A stretch of DNA of 64,000 bases from an uncultured Pelagibacteraceae bacterium (GTDB taxonomy: Bacteria > Pseudomonadota > Alphaproteobacteria > Pelagibacterales > Pelagibacteraceae): NCBI GenBank assembly GCA_902593905.1, contig CACJKF010000001.1:349248-413247 (forward strand), given 5' to 3'. This document shows, in pieces, positions 38,651 through 52,870 of the stretch (position 1 is the stretch's first letter; each line of letters begins with the position of its first letter). A program made the position numbers and the translations under genes. The notes beneath the pieces were generated by a model. It made no database searches, was not told the origin of the DNA, and was given only the letters and a program-made list of their open reading frames with translations.

Positions 38651-39552
38651 CTTTAAATCAAAATTTATTAAAAAGATTTAGTAACAGCATGTATAATAAT
38701 ATTAATCTATCAAATTATAGTTGGTTTAATTTAGGAGGACCGGCTGAATATCTATTTAAACCTAAAAATAAAGATCAGTTAATCGATTTTCTTAAGTTAA
38801 ATAAAAAAAACAAACTTAAAATTACAATTATTGGCGCTGGATCTAACACACTTATAAGAGATAAAGGTATTAAAGGTGTAGTTATTAAACTTGGGTCAGG
38901 TTTTTCACAAATTGAACTTGAAGAAGAAGATACCATAAAAGCGGGCGCAGGTGCTTTAGATCGAAAAATAGCTAACTTTGCGAAAGAAAACGCATTAGGC
39001 AACCTTGAGTTTTTATCTTGTATACCTGGGTCTATTGGAGGCGCTGTAATAATGAATAGTGGGTGCTACGGTAATGATATCTCAAAAATTTTAGAATCAA
39101 TAAAAGTAATTGATATAAATAAATGTGAAGAAAAAGAAATAAAAAATAATGAAATCAAATTTTTTTATAGAGGAACAAATTTACCAAAGGAATTTATTAT
39201 TACTTCAGTGAAATTAAAAGGAAAGCAAAATACTAAAGAAATTATAGAAAAAAAACAAAAAAAACTTATTGAAAAAAAAAAATTTTCTCAACCTAGTCAA
39301 ATCAAAACATGTGGAAGCACTTTTAAAAATTTGAGTGAAGAAAAAAAAGCTTGGCAGGTTATTAAAGAAACAGGTTGTGATAATTTCAAAGTTGGTGATG
39401 CCGAAATATCGAAAAAACATTCTAATTTTTTTGTTAATAAAGGAAACGCTAAATCTGCAGATATTGAGAAACTTATTAATAAAGTAAAAAAAAGAGTTAA
39501 TGAAAAAATTGGGGTAAATCTAGAATTGGAGATAAAAATTATAGGTGAATAA
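38647..39552 (+). CDS. murB: UDP-N-acetylenolpyruvoylglucosamine reductase
   Basis: MurB reduces UDP-GlcNAc-enolpyruvate to UDP-MurNAc with FAD and NADPH. Features are SWFNLGGPAEYLFKP, the FAD loop IIGAGSNTLIRD, LEFLSCIPGSIGGAVIMNSGCYG and the C-terminal SQIKTCGSTFKN with the catalytic-site serine. The ATG at 38647 overlaps the murC stop. An in-frame ATG at 38620 would add nine residues inside murC and is less likely. It gives 301 residues, normal for this short type of MurB. Confidence 0.94.
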   Translation: MTLNQNLLKRFSNSMYNNINLSNYSWFNLGGPAEYLFKPKNKDQLIDFLKLNKKNKLKITIIGAGSNTLIRDKGIKGVVIKLGSGFSQIELEEEDTIKAGAGALDRKIANFAKENALGNLEFLSCIPGSIGGAVIMNSGCYGNDISKILESIKVIDINKCEEKEIKNNEIKFFYRGTNLPKEFIITSVKLKGKQNTKEIIEKKQKKLIEKKKFSQPSQIKTCGSTFKNLSEEKKAWQVIKETGCDNFKVGDAEISKKHSNFFVNKGNAKSADIEKLINKVKKRVNEKIGVNLELEIKIIGE

Positions 39553-40480
39553 AAATAGATTTAAAAAAGTTTTAGTAGTTTTAGGAGGTACTTCAGGCGA
39601 AAGAGAAGTGAGTCTTGCTAGCGGTCGAGCATGTATTAAAGCTTTGAAAAAAAAAAAATATATCGTATCTAAATTTGATCCTAAATTTAAAAACTTTAAT
39701 TTAATTGATAAAAAAAAAGTAGATGTGATTTTTAATGCATTACATGGAAAAAATGGAGAAGATGGAATTGCCCAGAGTTATTTTGAGTATTTAAAAATTC
39801 CTTATACTCATTCTGGCGTTATTAGTTCATTTAATGCTATGAATAAAATAATTTCTAAAAAAATTTTTGTTGACAATAATATATTAACTCCAAAATATTT
39901 TACTTTACATAAAAATGAGTCAAAAAAAGATTTACAGTCTCATCTTTTAAAAAAAAAAATTAATTTTCCAATTGTTGTAAAGCCAATTAATGAAGGTTCA
40001 AGTTTAGGAGTAAAAATATCAAAAAATTTAAAAGATTTAAATAATTCAATTAAAACTCTTTTCAAAAAATATGATCAATTAATGTTTGAAAAATATATTG
40101 GGGGTCAAGAAATTCAAGTAGCGGTAATAAATAAAACGGCATTAGGTGCTATTGAACTAATCCCTAAAAGATTTTTTTATGATTATAAAGCTAAATATAC
40201 GAAATCAGCTAAAACCAAACACATAATGCCAGCGAGATTACAAAAATCTAATTATAAAAAGGTTCTGAAAATTGCAAAAAAAGCCCATATGGTTTTAGGC
40301 TGTAAAGGTGTAAGTAGAGCAGATTTCAAATTTTATAATAATAAATTTTATCTCCTAGAAATTAATACTCAACCAGGAATGACCAATCTATCTCTAGTTC
40401 CCGAAATAGCTAGTTATAAAGGAATAAATTTTAGTAATTTAGTTGAAATGATGCTTCAAGATGCAAGTATAAATAGATGA
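39545..40480 (+). CDS. ddl: D-alanine--D-alanine ligase
   Basis: Ddl joins two D-alanines for the MurF step. This 311-residue ATP-grasp enzyme has VLGGTSGEREVSLASGRA at the N-terminus, FNALHGKNGEDG, PIVVKPINEGSSLGVKI, RADFKFYNNKFYLLEINTQP (metal ligands) and GMTNLSLVPE. It starts with GTG inside the end of murB and overlaps the ftsQ ATG by 4 bases. Complete. Confidence 0.95.
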   Translation: MNKNRFKKVLVVLGGTSGEREVSLASGRACIKALKKKKYIVSKFDPKFKNFNLIDKKKVDVIFNALHGKNGEDGIAQSYFEYLKIPYTHSGVISSFNAMNKIISKKIFVDNNILTPKYFTLHKNESKKDLQSHLLKKKINFPIVVKPINEGSSLGVKISKNLKDLNNSIKTLFKKYDQLMFEKYIGGQEIQVAVINKTALGAIELIPKRFFYDYKAKYTKSAKTKHIMPARLQKSNYKKVLKIAKKAHMVLGCKGVSRADFKFYNNKFYLLEINTQPGMTNLSLVPEIASYKGINFSNLVEMMLQDASINR

Positions 40481-41133
40481 AGAGATTTTTACTCGGATTA
40501 TTAATTTTTATTTTTTTCTCCACATATAATTTTAATGATGAATTGGTTTTTAATAAAAATACACTGATTAAAACAATTTTAATTGAGAATAACTTTATAT
40601 TAGAAGAAGAAAAATTAAAAAAAGATTTAGCGTTTTTAAATAATACAAGTCTCTTCTTTTTAAAAATAGACAGAGTCAAAGAAGTCTTAAATAATTTTGA
40701 TTTAATTGAAAGCTTTGAAATAAAAAAAATTTACCCCTATAAAATTAAAATAAAAATATTTGAGAAAAAACCTATATTTATATTACAAGATAAAAAAAAC
40801 AAATTTTATTATACTAATAAAGATAAGATCATAAGATTTACAGAGATAGATCAATTCAAAGATCTTCCTATAATTTTAGGTGATAAAAAAAACTTTGATA
40901 TTTTTCATAAAAATTTAAAAAATATAAACTTTCCAATTGAAAGTATTAAGAATTTTTATTTATTTGAGTCAGGAAGATGGGATTTAATTACAAAATCAAG
41001 TAAAATAATTAAATTGCCGGTAGACAATTATCAAAAAAGTTTAAAAAATTTTTTAGAACTTAAAACAAAAAAAAGTTTTGAAAAATTTAAAGTTTTTGAT
41101 TATAGAATTAACGAGCAACTTATTCTGAAATGA
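40477..41133 (+). CDS. ftsQ: FtsQ-like division protein
   Basis: This 218-residue protein has a short cytoplasmic start, one membrane span (about residues 3-18), and then a POTRA-like domain (IKTILIENNFILEEE) and a beta domain. The C-terminal segments GRWDLITKSSKIIKLP and DYRINEQLIL match the FtsQ/DivIB signature. FtsQ links FtsL/FtsB to the late divisome in the periplasm. It is shorter and more Lys/Asn-rich than usual but keeps the order. It sits between ddl and the FtsA-like gene, as in most dcw clusters. Confidence 0.85.
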   Translation: MKRFLLGLLIFIFFSTYNFNDELVFNKNTLIKTILIENNFILEEEKLKKDLAFLNNTSLFFLKIDRVKEVLNNFDLIESFEIKKIYPYKIKIKIFEKKPIFILQDKKNKFYYTNKDKIIRFTEIDQFKDLPIILGDKKNFDIFHKNLKNINFPIESIKNFYLFESGRWDLITKSSKIIKLPVDNYQKSLKNFLELKTKKSFEKFKVFDYRINEQLILK

Positions 41134-41136
41134 GAT

Positions 41137-42330
41137 ATGCAAATTAAAAGTCCTTTTTTACTACTTGAGATTAATAAATTTGAATTTGTTTTTGCTGTCG
41201 CTGAAAAGCGAACGGAAAACGTTGACTTTAATATTATTTTTAAGCTTAATGTCCCTATAGAAAATATTGAGAAAAACAATATTGTTAATGTTGAAAATTC
41301 TTTTGAAAATTTAAGAAATAATATTTATTCAATTGAAAAAAAATTTAATACAACTTTTAAAGAAATTATAATCTTAATCGATGATTTTGATATTACATAT
41401 AATAATTTGACAGGTTTTTTAAAATTGAATGGCTCACAACTGGATAAAAAAAAAATTACTTATATTCTAAATTCGTTAAAATCTAGTATTGATGAACATG
41501 AAAATAAATTTATTCTTCACATATTTAATTCAAAATTTAGTCTTGATAAAAAAAAACTTGAAAATTTGCCTTTAGGATTATTTGGAGATTTTTATACTCA
41601 TGAACTCTCCTTCTCTTTAATAAATAAAAATGATTATAAGAATTTAGAAAATATAATAAAAAAATGTAATCTAAGAATTAGAAAAGTAGTTTTAAAAAAT
41701 TTTATTAAAGGCGTGGATTTAATCAGTTTAAAAAACGCGGAAACTTTTTTTAAAATAGAAATAATGATGAATAATACAAAATTAATTTTTTTCGAAAATT
41801 CTGCATTAAAGTTTTCTCAAAATTTTAACTTTGGAACAGATATTATCATGAACGATATAACTAAAGTATTATCTTTAAAAAAAGATTATATTCGTAAATT
41901 TTTAAGTGAAAATGTTTTAATTAAACAGTATAACGATCAAGAATATTTAGAAAAAAAATATTTTGGTGATGAAAACTTTAGAAAAATAAAAAAAAAAATA
42001 ATTTACGATATTGTCTCAGCGAGAATACAAGAAATAGCGGAAATAATACTTTTTAAAAATATTAATATTTTTTCGTTAATCCAAAAAAAAACCCCAATTT
42101 TTATCTCTGTTGAAGATGAGTTAAGTCTATCGAGTTTTAAAGAAATTTACGAAACTTCATTTTCTAAAAACAATACTTTCGCTCTAGAATTCATGAAAAA
42201 ACAGGATACTAAAGATGTTTTTCATAAAGCGATGAATACCGTCCATTTTGGTTGGAAAAAAGAGGCCGTACCTATCGTTCAGACAAAAAAATCCATAATT
42301 GCAAGGTTTTTTGATCTAATTTTTAGTTAA
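41137..42330 (+). CDS. ftsA: Divergent FtsA-like protein lacking ATP-binding motifs
   Basis: FtsA anchors FtsZ to the membrane as an actin-fold ATPase. This 397-residue product sits after ftsQ and follows FtsA in outline. There is an N-terminal strand pair (LLLEINKFEFVFAVAE), a 1C-like subdomain ending NSKFSLDKKKLENLPLGLFG, a region where phosphate-2 should be (FFKIEIMMNNTKLIFF, about 205-219), and IFISVEDELSLSSFKEI where the adenosine motif should be. None of the diagnostic glycines (DIGGGTTD, GGG) is left. A C-terminal amphipathic helix (KKSIIARFFDLIFS, 384-397) is preserved. I infer a pseudo-ATPase that still tethers FtsZ to the membrane. Identity rests on position and overall shape. Confidence 0.75.
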   Translation: MQIKSPFLLLEINKFEFVFAVAEKRTENVDFNIIFKLNVPIENIEKNNIVNVENSFENLRNNIYSIEKKFNTTFKEIIILIDDFDITYNNLTGFLKLNGSQLDKKKITYILNSLKSSIDEHENKFILHIFNSKFSLDKKKLENLPLGLFGDFYTHELSFSLINKNDYKNLENIIKKCNLRIRKVVLKNFIKGVDLISLKNAETFFKIEIMMNNTKLIFFENSALKFSQNFNFGTDIIMNDITKVLSLKKDYIRKFLSENVLIKQYNDQEYLEKKYFGDENFRKIKKKIIYDIVSARIQEIAEIILFKNINIFSLIQKKTPIFISVEDELSLSSFKEIYETSFSKNNTFALEFMKKQDTKDVFHKAMNTVHFGWKKEAVPIVQTKKSIIARFFDLIFS

Positions 42331-42396
42331 TAATTGTTTTTTTTAGAAACATTAGTTGTTTTAATCACAAGTACGTAATTAGATATAAATCCCCAA

Positions 42397-43323
42397 ATGT
42401 TAAAAATTTATCAGAATACACTGTCTCAGCCCGTAGTTTTTGAGGGACACGGACTACACTCCGGAAAAAAAAGCAAAATTACAATCTTTCCAGGGCAAGA
42501 AGATACAGGAATTGTATTTAAAAGAATTGATCTTAAAGATAATAATTTAGTAACTGCAAATTATAAGTCAGTTTGCTCAGCAAAATTATGTACAACTCTT
42601 AAAAATGAATATGGCGTTGAAGTATCAACAGTAGAACACTTGCTTGCTGCACTTTATATTTCAGATATTGATAATGCATTAATCGAAATCAATTCTGCAG
42701 AAGTTCCAATCATGGACGGGTCTGCAAAAGAATTTTTAGAAATTTTAAAAAAAACTGACTTAAGAATACTTAATAAAAAAAGAAAATATTTAAAGATACT
42801 TAAAAAATTGAATTTTGAAGATGGTGAAAAAAAGATTTCAATTGAGCCTACAAATTCGTCATTTGAGATAAATTTTCAATTAAATTACAAAAATAAAATA
42901 ATCGGAAAACAAAAAAATCATGTTAATTTTGATAAAGACAGTTTAGTGGATATCAGCAGCTCTAGAACTTTCTGTTTATATCAAGATATTCAAAAAATTA
43001 AAGAACTGGGTTTAGCTAAGGGTGGTTCGTTAGATAACGCTTTGGTGGTAGATAAAGATAAAATTTTAAATAAAGATGGATTAAGAAATTCTAAAGAATT
43101 TGTAAATCATAAAATTTTAGACTTAGCAGGAGACTTTGTGCTGTCTGGTTATAGAGTATTAGGTAAGATAGATTGCTATCATGGAGGCCATAAATTAACA
43201 AATCAGTTTTTAAGAGAGTTGTTTAAATCTCCTGAGATTTATACTGAATTTGAATTTGATGATATTTCAGTCACGAAAAAAGTAAGAGAAAATAAACCTT
43301 TGAAACTTGCAGCAATTGCTTGA
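42397..43323 (+). CDS. lpxC: UDP-3-O-acyl-N-acetylglucosamine deacetylase
   Basis: LpxC is the committed step of lipid A synthesis, a zinc deacetylase. The 308 residues hold zinc ligand H81 in VEHLLAALYI, the second pair in NHKILDLAGD, and the general-base region CYHGGHKLTN. It begins with the family hallmark GHGLHSGKKSKI. Its presence shows an outer membrane with lipid A. It follows the FtsA-like gene by 66 bases, the place where ftsZ is expected in Alphaproteobacteria. Confidence 0.96.
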   Translation: MLKIYQNTLSQPVVFEGHGLHSGKKSKITIFPGQEDTGIVFKRIDLKDNNLVTANYKSVCSAKLCTTLKNEYGVEVSTVEHLLAALYISDIDNALIEINSAEVPIMDGSAKEFLEILKKTDLRILNKKRKYLKILKKLNFEDGEKKISIEPTNSSFEINFQLNYKNKIIGKQKNHVNFDKDSLVDISSSRTFCLYQDIQKIKELGLAKGGSLDNALVVDKDKILNKDGLRNSKEFVNHKILDLAGDFVLSGYRVLGKIDCYHGGHKLTNQFLRELFKSPEIYTEFEFDDISVTKKVRENKPLKLAAIA

Positions 43324-43376
43324 AGTCTAAAAATTAGCATACAAATTTTAACTCAATCTGATATTACTTAATTCTT

Positions 43377-44195
43377 ATGTTAAGAATATTTTTTTTATTT
43401 ATTTTTTCTTTATCATTAATTGCTTGTGGTAAAAATCAATCATTATACGAACCTACTATTAAAATAGATCCATACCAATCTTACAAAGAAGGTTATCAAG
43501 CTTTTGAAAAAAATGATTACTTTTTCGCTAATAAAAAATTCTCTGAAGCAGAACTTAACTTTGATAAAACAGAACTTGCTGCAAAGGCTGCTATAATGTC
43601 GAGCTACTCTCTCTATGGAATTAATTTTTATGATGAGGCGGAGTCTAATCTAGAAAGATTTATCAAAACTTACCCTGCAGATAAAAATATAATGTATGCA
43701 CACTACCTCTTAGCTATTATATATTATGAACAAATTTCAGATGAAAAAAAAGATCTTAAACCTCTGTTGAAAGCTGAAGACAAAATAAATTTCTTTCTCC
43801 GAAAATATCCTGATAGTGAATATGCGATAGATCTTAAGTTTAAAAAAGATTTGACTCAAAACCAATTAGCAGCAAAAGAACTATATATAGCGAAGTACTA
43901 TATTTCAGTGCAAAAATGGATTCCAGCAATTAATCGACTTAAGATAATTGTCACAAAATTTGATCGAACTGTTTTTGTAGAGGAAGCTTTACACAGACTT
44001 GTTGAAATAAACTATCATATCGGTTTAATCGAAGAGGCAAAAAAATATGCCAGTATTTTAGGTTATAATTATAATTCAAGTGAGTGGTTTAAACAGTCTT
44101 ATAAAATATTGAATAAAGATTATAAATTTGTCGAAAATAAAAAAACAGTTCAAAAAGATTCGTTTATTAAAAAAATAATAAAAAAAATTAAATAA
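43377..44195 (+). CDS. bamD: Outer-membrane assembly lipoprotein BamD
   Basis: BamD is the essential lipoprotein partner of BamA in beta-barrel insertion. The 272-residue protein starts with a signal peptide ending in the lipobox LIAC (SLSLIACGKNQ), so Lgt (start of window) would modify it. Five TPR-like helix pairs follow, beginning YKEGYQAFEKNDYFFANKKF. FIKTYPADKNIMYAHYLLA and FLRKYPDSEYAIDLKFK are typical BamD repeats. The placement after lpxC is alphaproteobacterial. Confidence 0.92.
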   Translation: MLRIFFLFIFSLSLIACGKNQSLYEPTIKIDPYQSYKEGYQAFEKNDYFFANKKFSEAELNFDKTELAAKAAIMSSYSLYGINFYDEAESNLERFIKTYPADKNIMYAHYLLAIIYYEQISDEKKDLKPLLKAEDKINFFLRKYPDSEYAIDLKFKKDLTQNQLAAKELYIAKYYISVQKWIPAINRLKIIVTKFDRTVFVEEALHRLVEINYHIGLIEEAKKYASILGYNYNSSEWFKQSYKILNKDYKFVENKKTVQKDSFIKKIIKKIK

Positions 44196-47929
<3,734 letters not shown>

Positions 47930-47942
<13 letters not shown>

Positions 47943-49975
47943 TTGAGCATTTTATTTTTTTTGAATCTATCCCAGCCTGGGCTTCTATATTCATCATCAA
48001 ATTCAATTGAGTTATCTTGATTAAACTCGAAATCTTCTGTTTCAGATAAACTTGTTTCGTTTTTTTCTATACTTCCATCTGGTATTTCATTTATAAATCT
48101 TGATGGCAGAGCATCGATCCAATCACCATGATAAGCTCTTTTCATTGCAAAGGAAATAAAAGCTTCTTTTTTTGCTCTTGTGATCCCCACATATGCCAAT
48201 CTTCTCTCTTCCTCTAAAGCAAAATCACCCTTTTCCTCTAAAGATTTTTGGTGTGGAAAAAGACCCTCTTCCCAGCCAGGAAGAAATACCACATCAAACT
48301 CTAATCCTTTAGCAGCATGCATGGTCATAAGATTAACTTTTGCTCCTTCCCACTCTTGATCTATCGAAGTTGCTAAAGCAACATGCTCTAAAAAACTTTG
48401 TAGATTTTCATAATCTTGCATAGCTCTTAATAATTCTTTTAAATTTTCTAACCTATTCTCGTTTTCTAAATCTTTTTTATTTTTTAAAACTGAAGAATAT
48501 CCTGACTCATCAAGTACTAGCTTTAATAAATCATAATGTTTCATATTTAATGAGTCTTTTCTCCATTTGTTGATCATTGTTATCAATTGATTGAGAGATG
48601 TTTTTATTTTTGGTTTAAAATTTCCTTTTTCAATAATTTTTATAATTGAGTCTTCTAAACATAATTTATTTTCTTTACCAAAAGTGTAAAGTTGATTGAG
48701 AGTGCTCTCTCCAACTCCTCTTTTAGGAGAACCAATAACTCTTTCTAAAGCTAAATCGTCAAATTTTTGATTGATTATTCTCAAATAAGAAACTGCATCT
48801 TTGATTTCTGCTCTTTCATAAAATTTTATACCTCCAAGAACTCTATAACCTATTCCTAACTGAAGAAATCTCTCTTCAAATTCTCTTGTTTGATAAATAG
48901 CTCTTACTAATATTGAAACATCGTTCAATGAGTATTTTTTTTTAATTTTTTGCTCAATTATATCACTAACACCTTGAGCTTCTTCTTTGCCGGTTCTATA
49001 GCAATTAAGTTTAACTAAATCACCTTGGCTAGCTGATGACCATAGTTTTTTACCAACTCTATTAGAATTATTTGAAATTAAGTAAGAGGCCGTGTCTAGT
49101 ATATTTTTTGTAGATCTATAATTTTGTTCTAGTTTGAATACTTTACAATTATTGTAAATTTTATCGAATGTGAGAAAGTTTTTGATTTCTGCACCTCTCC
49201 AGCTATAAATTGATTGATCATCGTCTCCTACACAACAAATATTTTGTTTTTCGTTTACTAATAAATTTAACCACTTATTCTGTATATAATTTGTGTCCTG
49301 AAATTCATCTACTAAGATATACTTAAAATTATTGTGATATATTTCTCTTATATCTTTATTATCTTCAAAAAGTTTAACACTAAATAAAATTAGATCCCCA
49401 AAATCAAAAGCATTTAAATCTTTTATTTTATTTTGATATATTTCATAAACTTTCAAAATTGATTTTATTATTAGATCCGATTTTTTTAACTTAACATCTA
49501 TTGGTAAAAAACCCTTATTTTTCCATTGATCAATATGATACATGATTAACTGTGGTGAAAATTTTTTAGCATCTAAATCTTCGGCTTTAACAATGTTTCT
49601 TATAAGTTTTTTCTGATCATCAGTGTCCAAAATTGTGAAATTGCTTTTGTAACCAAGCGCCTCAGCGTGTCTTCTTAAAATTTTTACACTTATAGAATGA
49701 AAAGTTCCAAGCCAAGGAATAGCACTTGCGCTACCTTTAATATATTGCATAACTCTATTCTGCATTTCTTTTGCAGCCTTATTTGTAAAAGTCACACATA
49801 ATATTTGATTAGGAAAAGCTTTTCTTTGATCAATAATATGTATTAGTCTAGTTGTTAAAACTCTTGTTTTACCGGAGCCAGCCCCTGCAACAATTAAGTT
49901 TGGTCCTTCCGTGCTTAGCACAGCATCTTTTTGCTCATTGTTTAGGTTTTTAATTAATTTATCTATGTTATTCAT
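47930..49975 (-). CDS. uvrD: UvrD/PcrA-type DNA helicase
   Basis: This superfamily 1 3'-5' helicase acts in excision and mismatch repair. The 681 residues contain the Q-motif NNEQKDAVLSTEG, Walker A VAGAGSGKTRVL, LCVTFTNKAAKEM, the Walker B box ILVDEFQDTN, GDDDQSIYSWRGA, LEQNYRST, LMTMHAAKGLEFDVVFLPG and EERRLAYVGITRAK. All seven motifs are present. It may work with UvrB and UvrC encoded near the start of the window. The acidic C-terminal tail differs from E. coli UvrD. Confidence 0.93.
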
Positions 49976-50019
49976 AAGTAAGAATTTTCATTTATATACT
50001 AGATGTAAAAATAAAAAAA

Positions 50020-51420
50020 ATGATAAATAAAATTTACAAAATAATTAACAACAGATTTTCTAGATTTTTCAAATTTGTTTTTTTTATAAGATACCTTTTT
50101 GCAATTTTTTTTGTCGCAATTATCTTATTCTTATTTATACCTCAATTATTCGATTATAAAAAAAAGGAGGAAATAATAAAAGTTTATTTGCTAAAAAATT
50201 ATGGTTTAAAAATTAATAAAATAGGCAACATAAGGTTTAATTCATTTCCAATCCCTTATTTAGAAATAGATAATTTAACTTCAAATTTTTTTTCTAACTC
50301 AGAAAATTTAAAAACTCATAAACTGACAATTTATCCCAAATTGTTAAGTATTTACAACTACGATAATTTTAAAGCAACTAAAGTAATATTAGAAAAAAAC
50401 GATATAACTTTAGATTTTGATAATATACAATTTTTATTTAAGCAAATTTTTAGTCTAAAAAATAAATTATTTTTAAAAAATTTAAATTTAAAAGTTAAAG
50501 ACAAAAAAATTGATTTAATCAATCTATCAAATATAAATCTATCAAATTACGGTTATAAAAAAAATATAGTTGAAGGCAATATTTTTAACAAAAAATTTAT
50601 AGTTAATATAAATGAGAACTTAAATAATATTTCATTCAAGTTGTTAAATACAGGAATATCTACTACTTTTAAAATTTTGGAAAACAATAAAGACGAAGGT
50701 CTAATTGGAAGCCTAAAAGGAAAAATCTTGAAATCTAATTTCAAGTTAAATTTCATTTATAACGATAGCTTACTTAAAATAGATAATTTTTATTTAAGAG
50801 ATAAAAATTTATATCTTGATAATAAAGGCGTTATAGAATTAAGCCCTTATTTTTTTGCTAAGCTTGACACAGAAATTAAAAATTTGAATTCAGATATATT
50901 AAGAAACTTAGATATCATTACTTTTTTAAAATATAATTTTTTAATAAAGAGAATAAACAGTGAAAATAATATAACTTTTAAAAGTAAAAAATTTAGTAGA
51001 GATTTAATTGAGGATTTAAAAATGAAAATAAATCTCACTTATGGTAGATTGGATATTTTAAAAAATTTCAATATTTCTAAAAGTAAGTTTAGTTGCAAAG
51101 GAAGTGTAAATTTACTAACAGAATTTCCGATCCTATATTTTGATTGTTCAATCAATTCTCCTAATAAAAAAGAACTACTAAAAGAAATAAAAATTAATTA
51201 TAAATCTAAAAGTGAAAAACTTGATCTAAGTGTTCAAGGAAATATAAATATTCTTAATAACAAGGTTAATTTTAAAAACTTAGAAATGAATAATTATAAA
51301 GCTTCCGTTAATGATCTTAAATATTTTAAGAATAATTTTGAAAAAATTATTTTCGATAAAAGTTTTTTTAAAATGTTTGATATATCTAAAGTAAGAAAAT
51401 TTATAATAGAAATATCTTAA
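50020..51420 (+). CDS. AsmA-like envelope protein
   Basis: This 466-residue protein has one N-terminal membrane span at about residues 25-45. A typical AsmA opening follows: YLLKNYGLKINKIGNIRF, then SFPIPYLEIDNL. The rest is beta-rich, repetitive and Lys/Asn/Leu-rich (NLNLKVKDKKIDLINLSNI). AsmA-family proteins are thought to bridge the envelope and move lipids. Assignment rests on the N-terminal signature and architecture, since the C-terminal half is too divergent to recognise. It stands alone, convergent with fumC. Confidence 0.7.
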   Translation: MINKIYKIINNRFSRFFKFVFFIRYLFAIFFVAIILFLFIPQLFDYKKKEEIIKVYLLKNYGLKINKIGNIRFNSFPIPYLEIDNLTSNFFSNSENLKTHKLTIYPKLLSIYNYDNFKATKVILEKNDITLDFDNIQFLFKQIFSLKNKLFLKNLNLKVKDKKIDLINLSNINLSNYGYKKNIVEGNIFNKKFIVNINENLNNISFKLLNTGISTTFKILENNKDEGLIGSLKGKILKSNFKLNFIYNDSLLKIDNFYLRDKNLYLDNKGVIELSPYFFAKLDTEIKNLNSDILRNLDIITFLKYNFLIKRINSENNITFKSKKFSRDLIEDLKMKINLTYGRLDILKNFNISKSKFSCKGSVNLLTEFPILYFDCSINSPNKKELLKEIKINYKSKSEKLDLSVQGNINILNNKVNFKNLEMNNYKASVNDLKYFKNNFEKIIFDKSFFKMFDISKVRKFIIEIS

Positions 51421-51421
51421 T

Positions 51422-52810
51422 TTATTTTGGTTTAGTCATTTTAAGCGGATTCATAATTTTATCATACTCTTTTTCTCTTAAAAGCCCTGCCTTGACAACC
51501 TCATGTTTTAACGTGGTTCCGTTTTTGTAAGCCGTTTTTGCTATAGTAGCTGCTTTGTCATAACCGATACTTGGAGCTAGTGCCGTAACTAGCATTAAAG
51601 AGTTATCTAATAATTTTTTAATTCTTTTTTTGTCTGCTTTAATTCCCTTTACACAATATAGTGCAAATGTTTTTGCAGAGTCGCTCATAATTTCTATTGA
51701 TTGTAATATATTATGAATAATTAAGGGTTTAAAAACATTTAATTCAAAATGCCCATGAGATCCTGCCATTGTAATCCCATTATGATTTCCAATTACTTTA
51801 ACACAAACCATTGTAACTGCCTCTGATTGTGTTGGATTTACTTTACCAGGCATTATTGAAGATCCAGGTTCATTAGATGGTAAAATTAGTTCTCCATATC
51901 CTGCTCTTGGGCCAGAGCCTAAAAACCTTATATCATTTGCTATTTTCATTAAGCAGACCGCAGTAGTATTAAGAGATCCAGAAAAGTTTACAATTTCATC
52001 ATGTGCTGCCAATGATGCAAATTTATTAGATGATGTTCTAAAAGGAATTTTAGTAATTTTGCTTATTTCTTTTACAATCTTTTTATCAAAATTTTTTCTA
52101 GTATTTAAACCGGTTCCTACTGCAGTTCCTCCCTGAGCTAAGCTATAGATTTCTTTTAAAGCCAACTCAACTCTAGTAATACATTTTTTCAATTGAGTGT
52201 GATAACCTGAAAATTCTTGACCAAGAGTCAAAGGAGTTGCGTCTTGTAGGTGAGTTCTTCCTACCTTAACGATTTTTTTAAATTCTCTAGATTTTTTTGC
52301 TAGTTGTTTCTCTAAAAGTTTTAGTGATGGTAAAAGTTTTTCCCTTGATTTTAAAGCAATAGCTATATGCATAGCTGTTGGAAAAACATCGTTAGTAGAC
52401 TGAGATTTGTTTACGTGATCATTTGGGTGAACTGGTTTTTTTGTACCCATTGTTCCACCCATCATTTGTATGGCCCTATTAGCAATTACTTCATTAACAT
52501 TCATATTTGTTTGAGTACCAGAACCTGTTTGCCAAACCTTTAAAGGAAAGTGTTTATCGAGTTTACCATTAATAACTTCATCAGAGGCTTTAATAATATA
52601 TTTACTTATTTTTTTGTCTAAATCCTTATTTCTTACATTTACTATAGCAGCTGCTTTTTTAACTATTGCGATTGAGTGGATAACTAATGGTCTAACTAAA
52701 AAGTCGCCAATATTGAAATATTTGTTTGATCTTTCTGTGGATGCACCCCAGTACTTATCACCAGGTACTTTTATTTTTCCAATACTGTCGAATTCTATTC
52801 TGTATTTCAT
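51422..52810 (-). CDS. fumC: Class II fumarate hydratase
   Basis: FumC interconverts fumarate and malate without iron-sulfur clusters. Diagnostic segments are [15 protein letters not shown] near the start, [39 protein letters not shown] and the signature [11 protein letters not shown]. The ATG at 52810 gives 462 residues and the normal [16 protein letters not shown] start. An upstream ATG would add eight unconserved residues. It is divergent from the MazG-like gene (60 bases). Confidence 0.96.
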   Translation of the reverse strand: MKYRIEFDSIGKIKVPGDKYWGASTERSNKYFNIGDFLVRPLVIHSIAIVKKAAAIVNVRNKDLDKKISKYIIKASDEVINGKLDKHFPLKVWQTGSGTQTNMNVNEVIANRAIQMMGGTMGTKKPVHPNDHVNKSQSTNDVFPTAMHIAIALKSREKLLPSLKLLEKQLAKKSREFKKIVKVGRTHLQDATPLTLGQEFSGYHTQLKKCITRVELALKEIYSLAQGGTAVGTGLNTRKNFDKKIVKEISKITKIPFRTSSNKFASLAAHDEIVNFSGSLNTTAVCLMKIANDIRFLGSGPRAGYGELILPSNEPGSSIMPGKVNPTQSEAVTMVCVKVIGNHNGITMAGSHGHFELNVFKPLIIHNILQSIEIMSDSAKTFALYCVKGIKADKKRIKKLLDNSLMLVTALAPSIGYDKAATIAKTAYKNGTTLKHEVVKAGLLREKEYDKIMNPLKMTKPK

Positions 52811-52870
52811 TAATGAATCATTGGTATAATACACTTTAATTAATAAATTTTAAAATATAAAGGATGTGAA

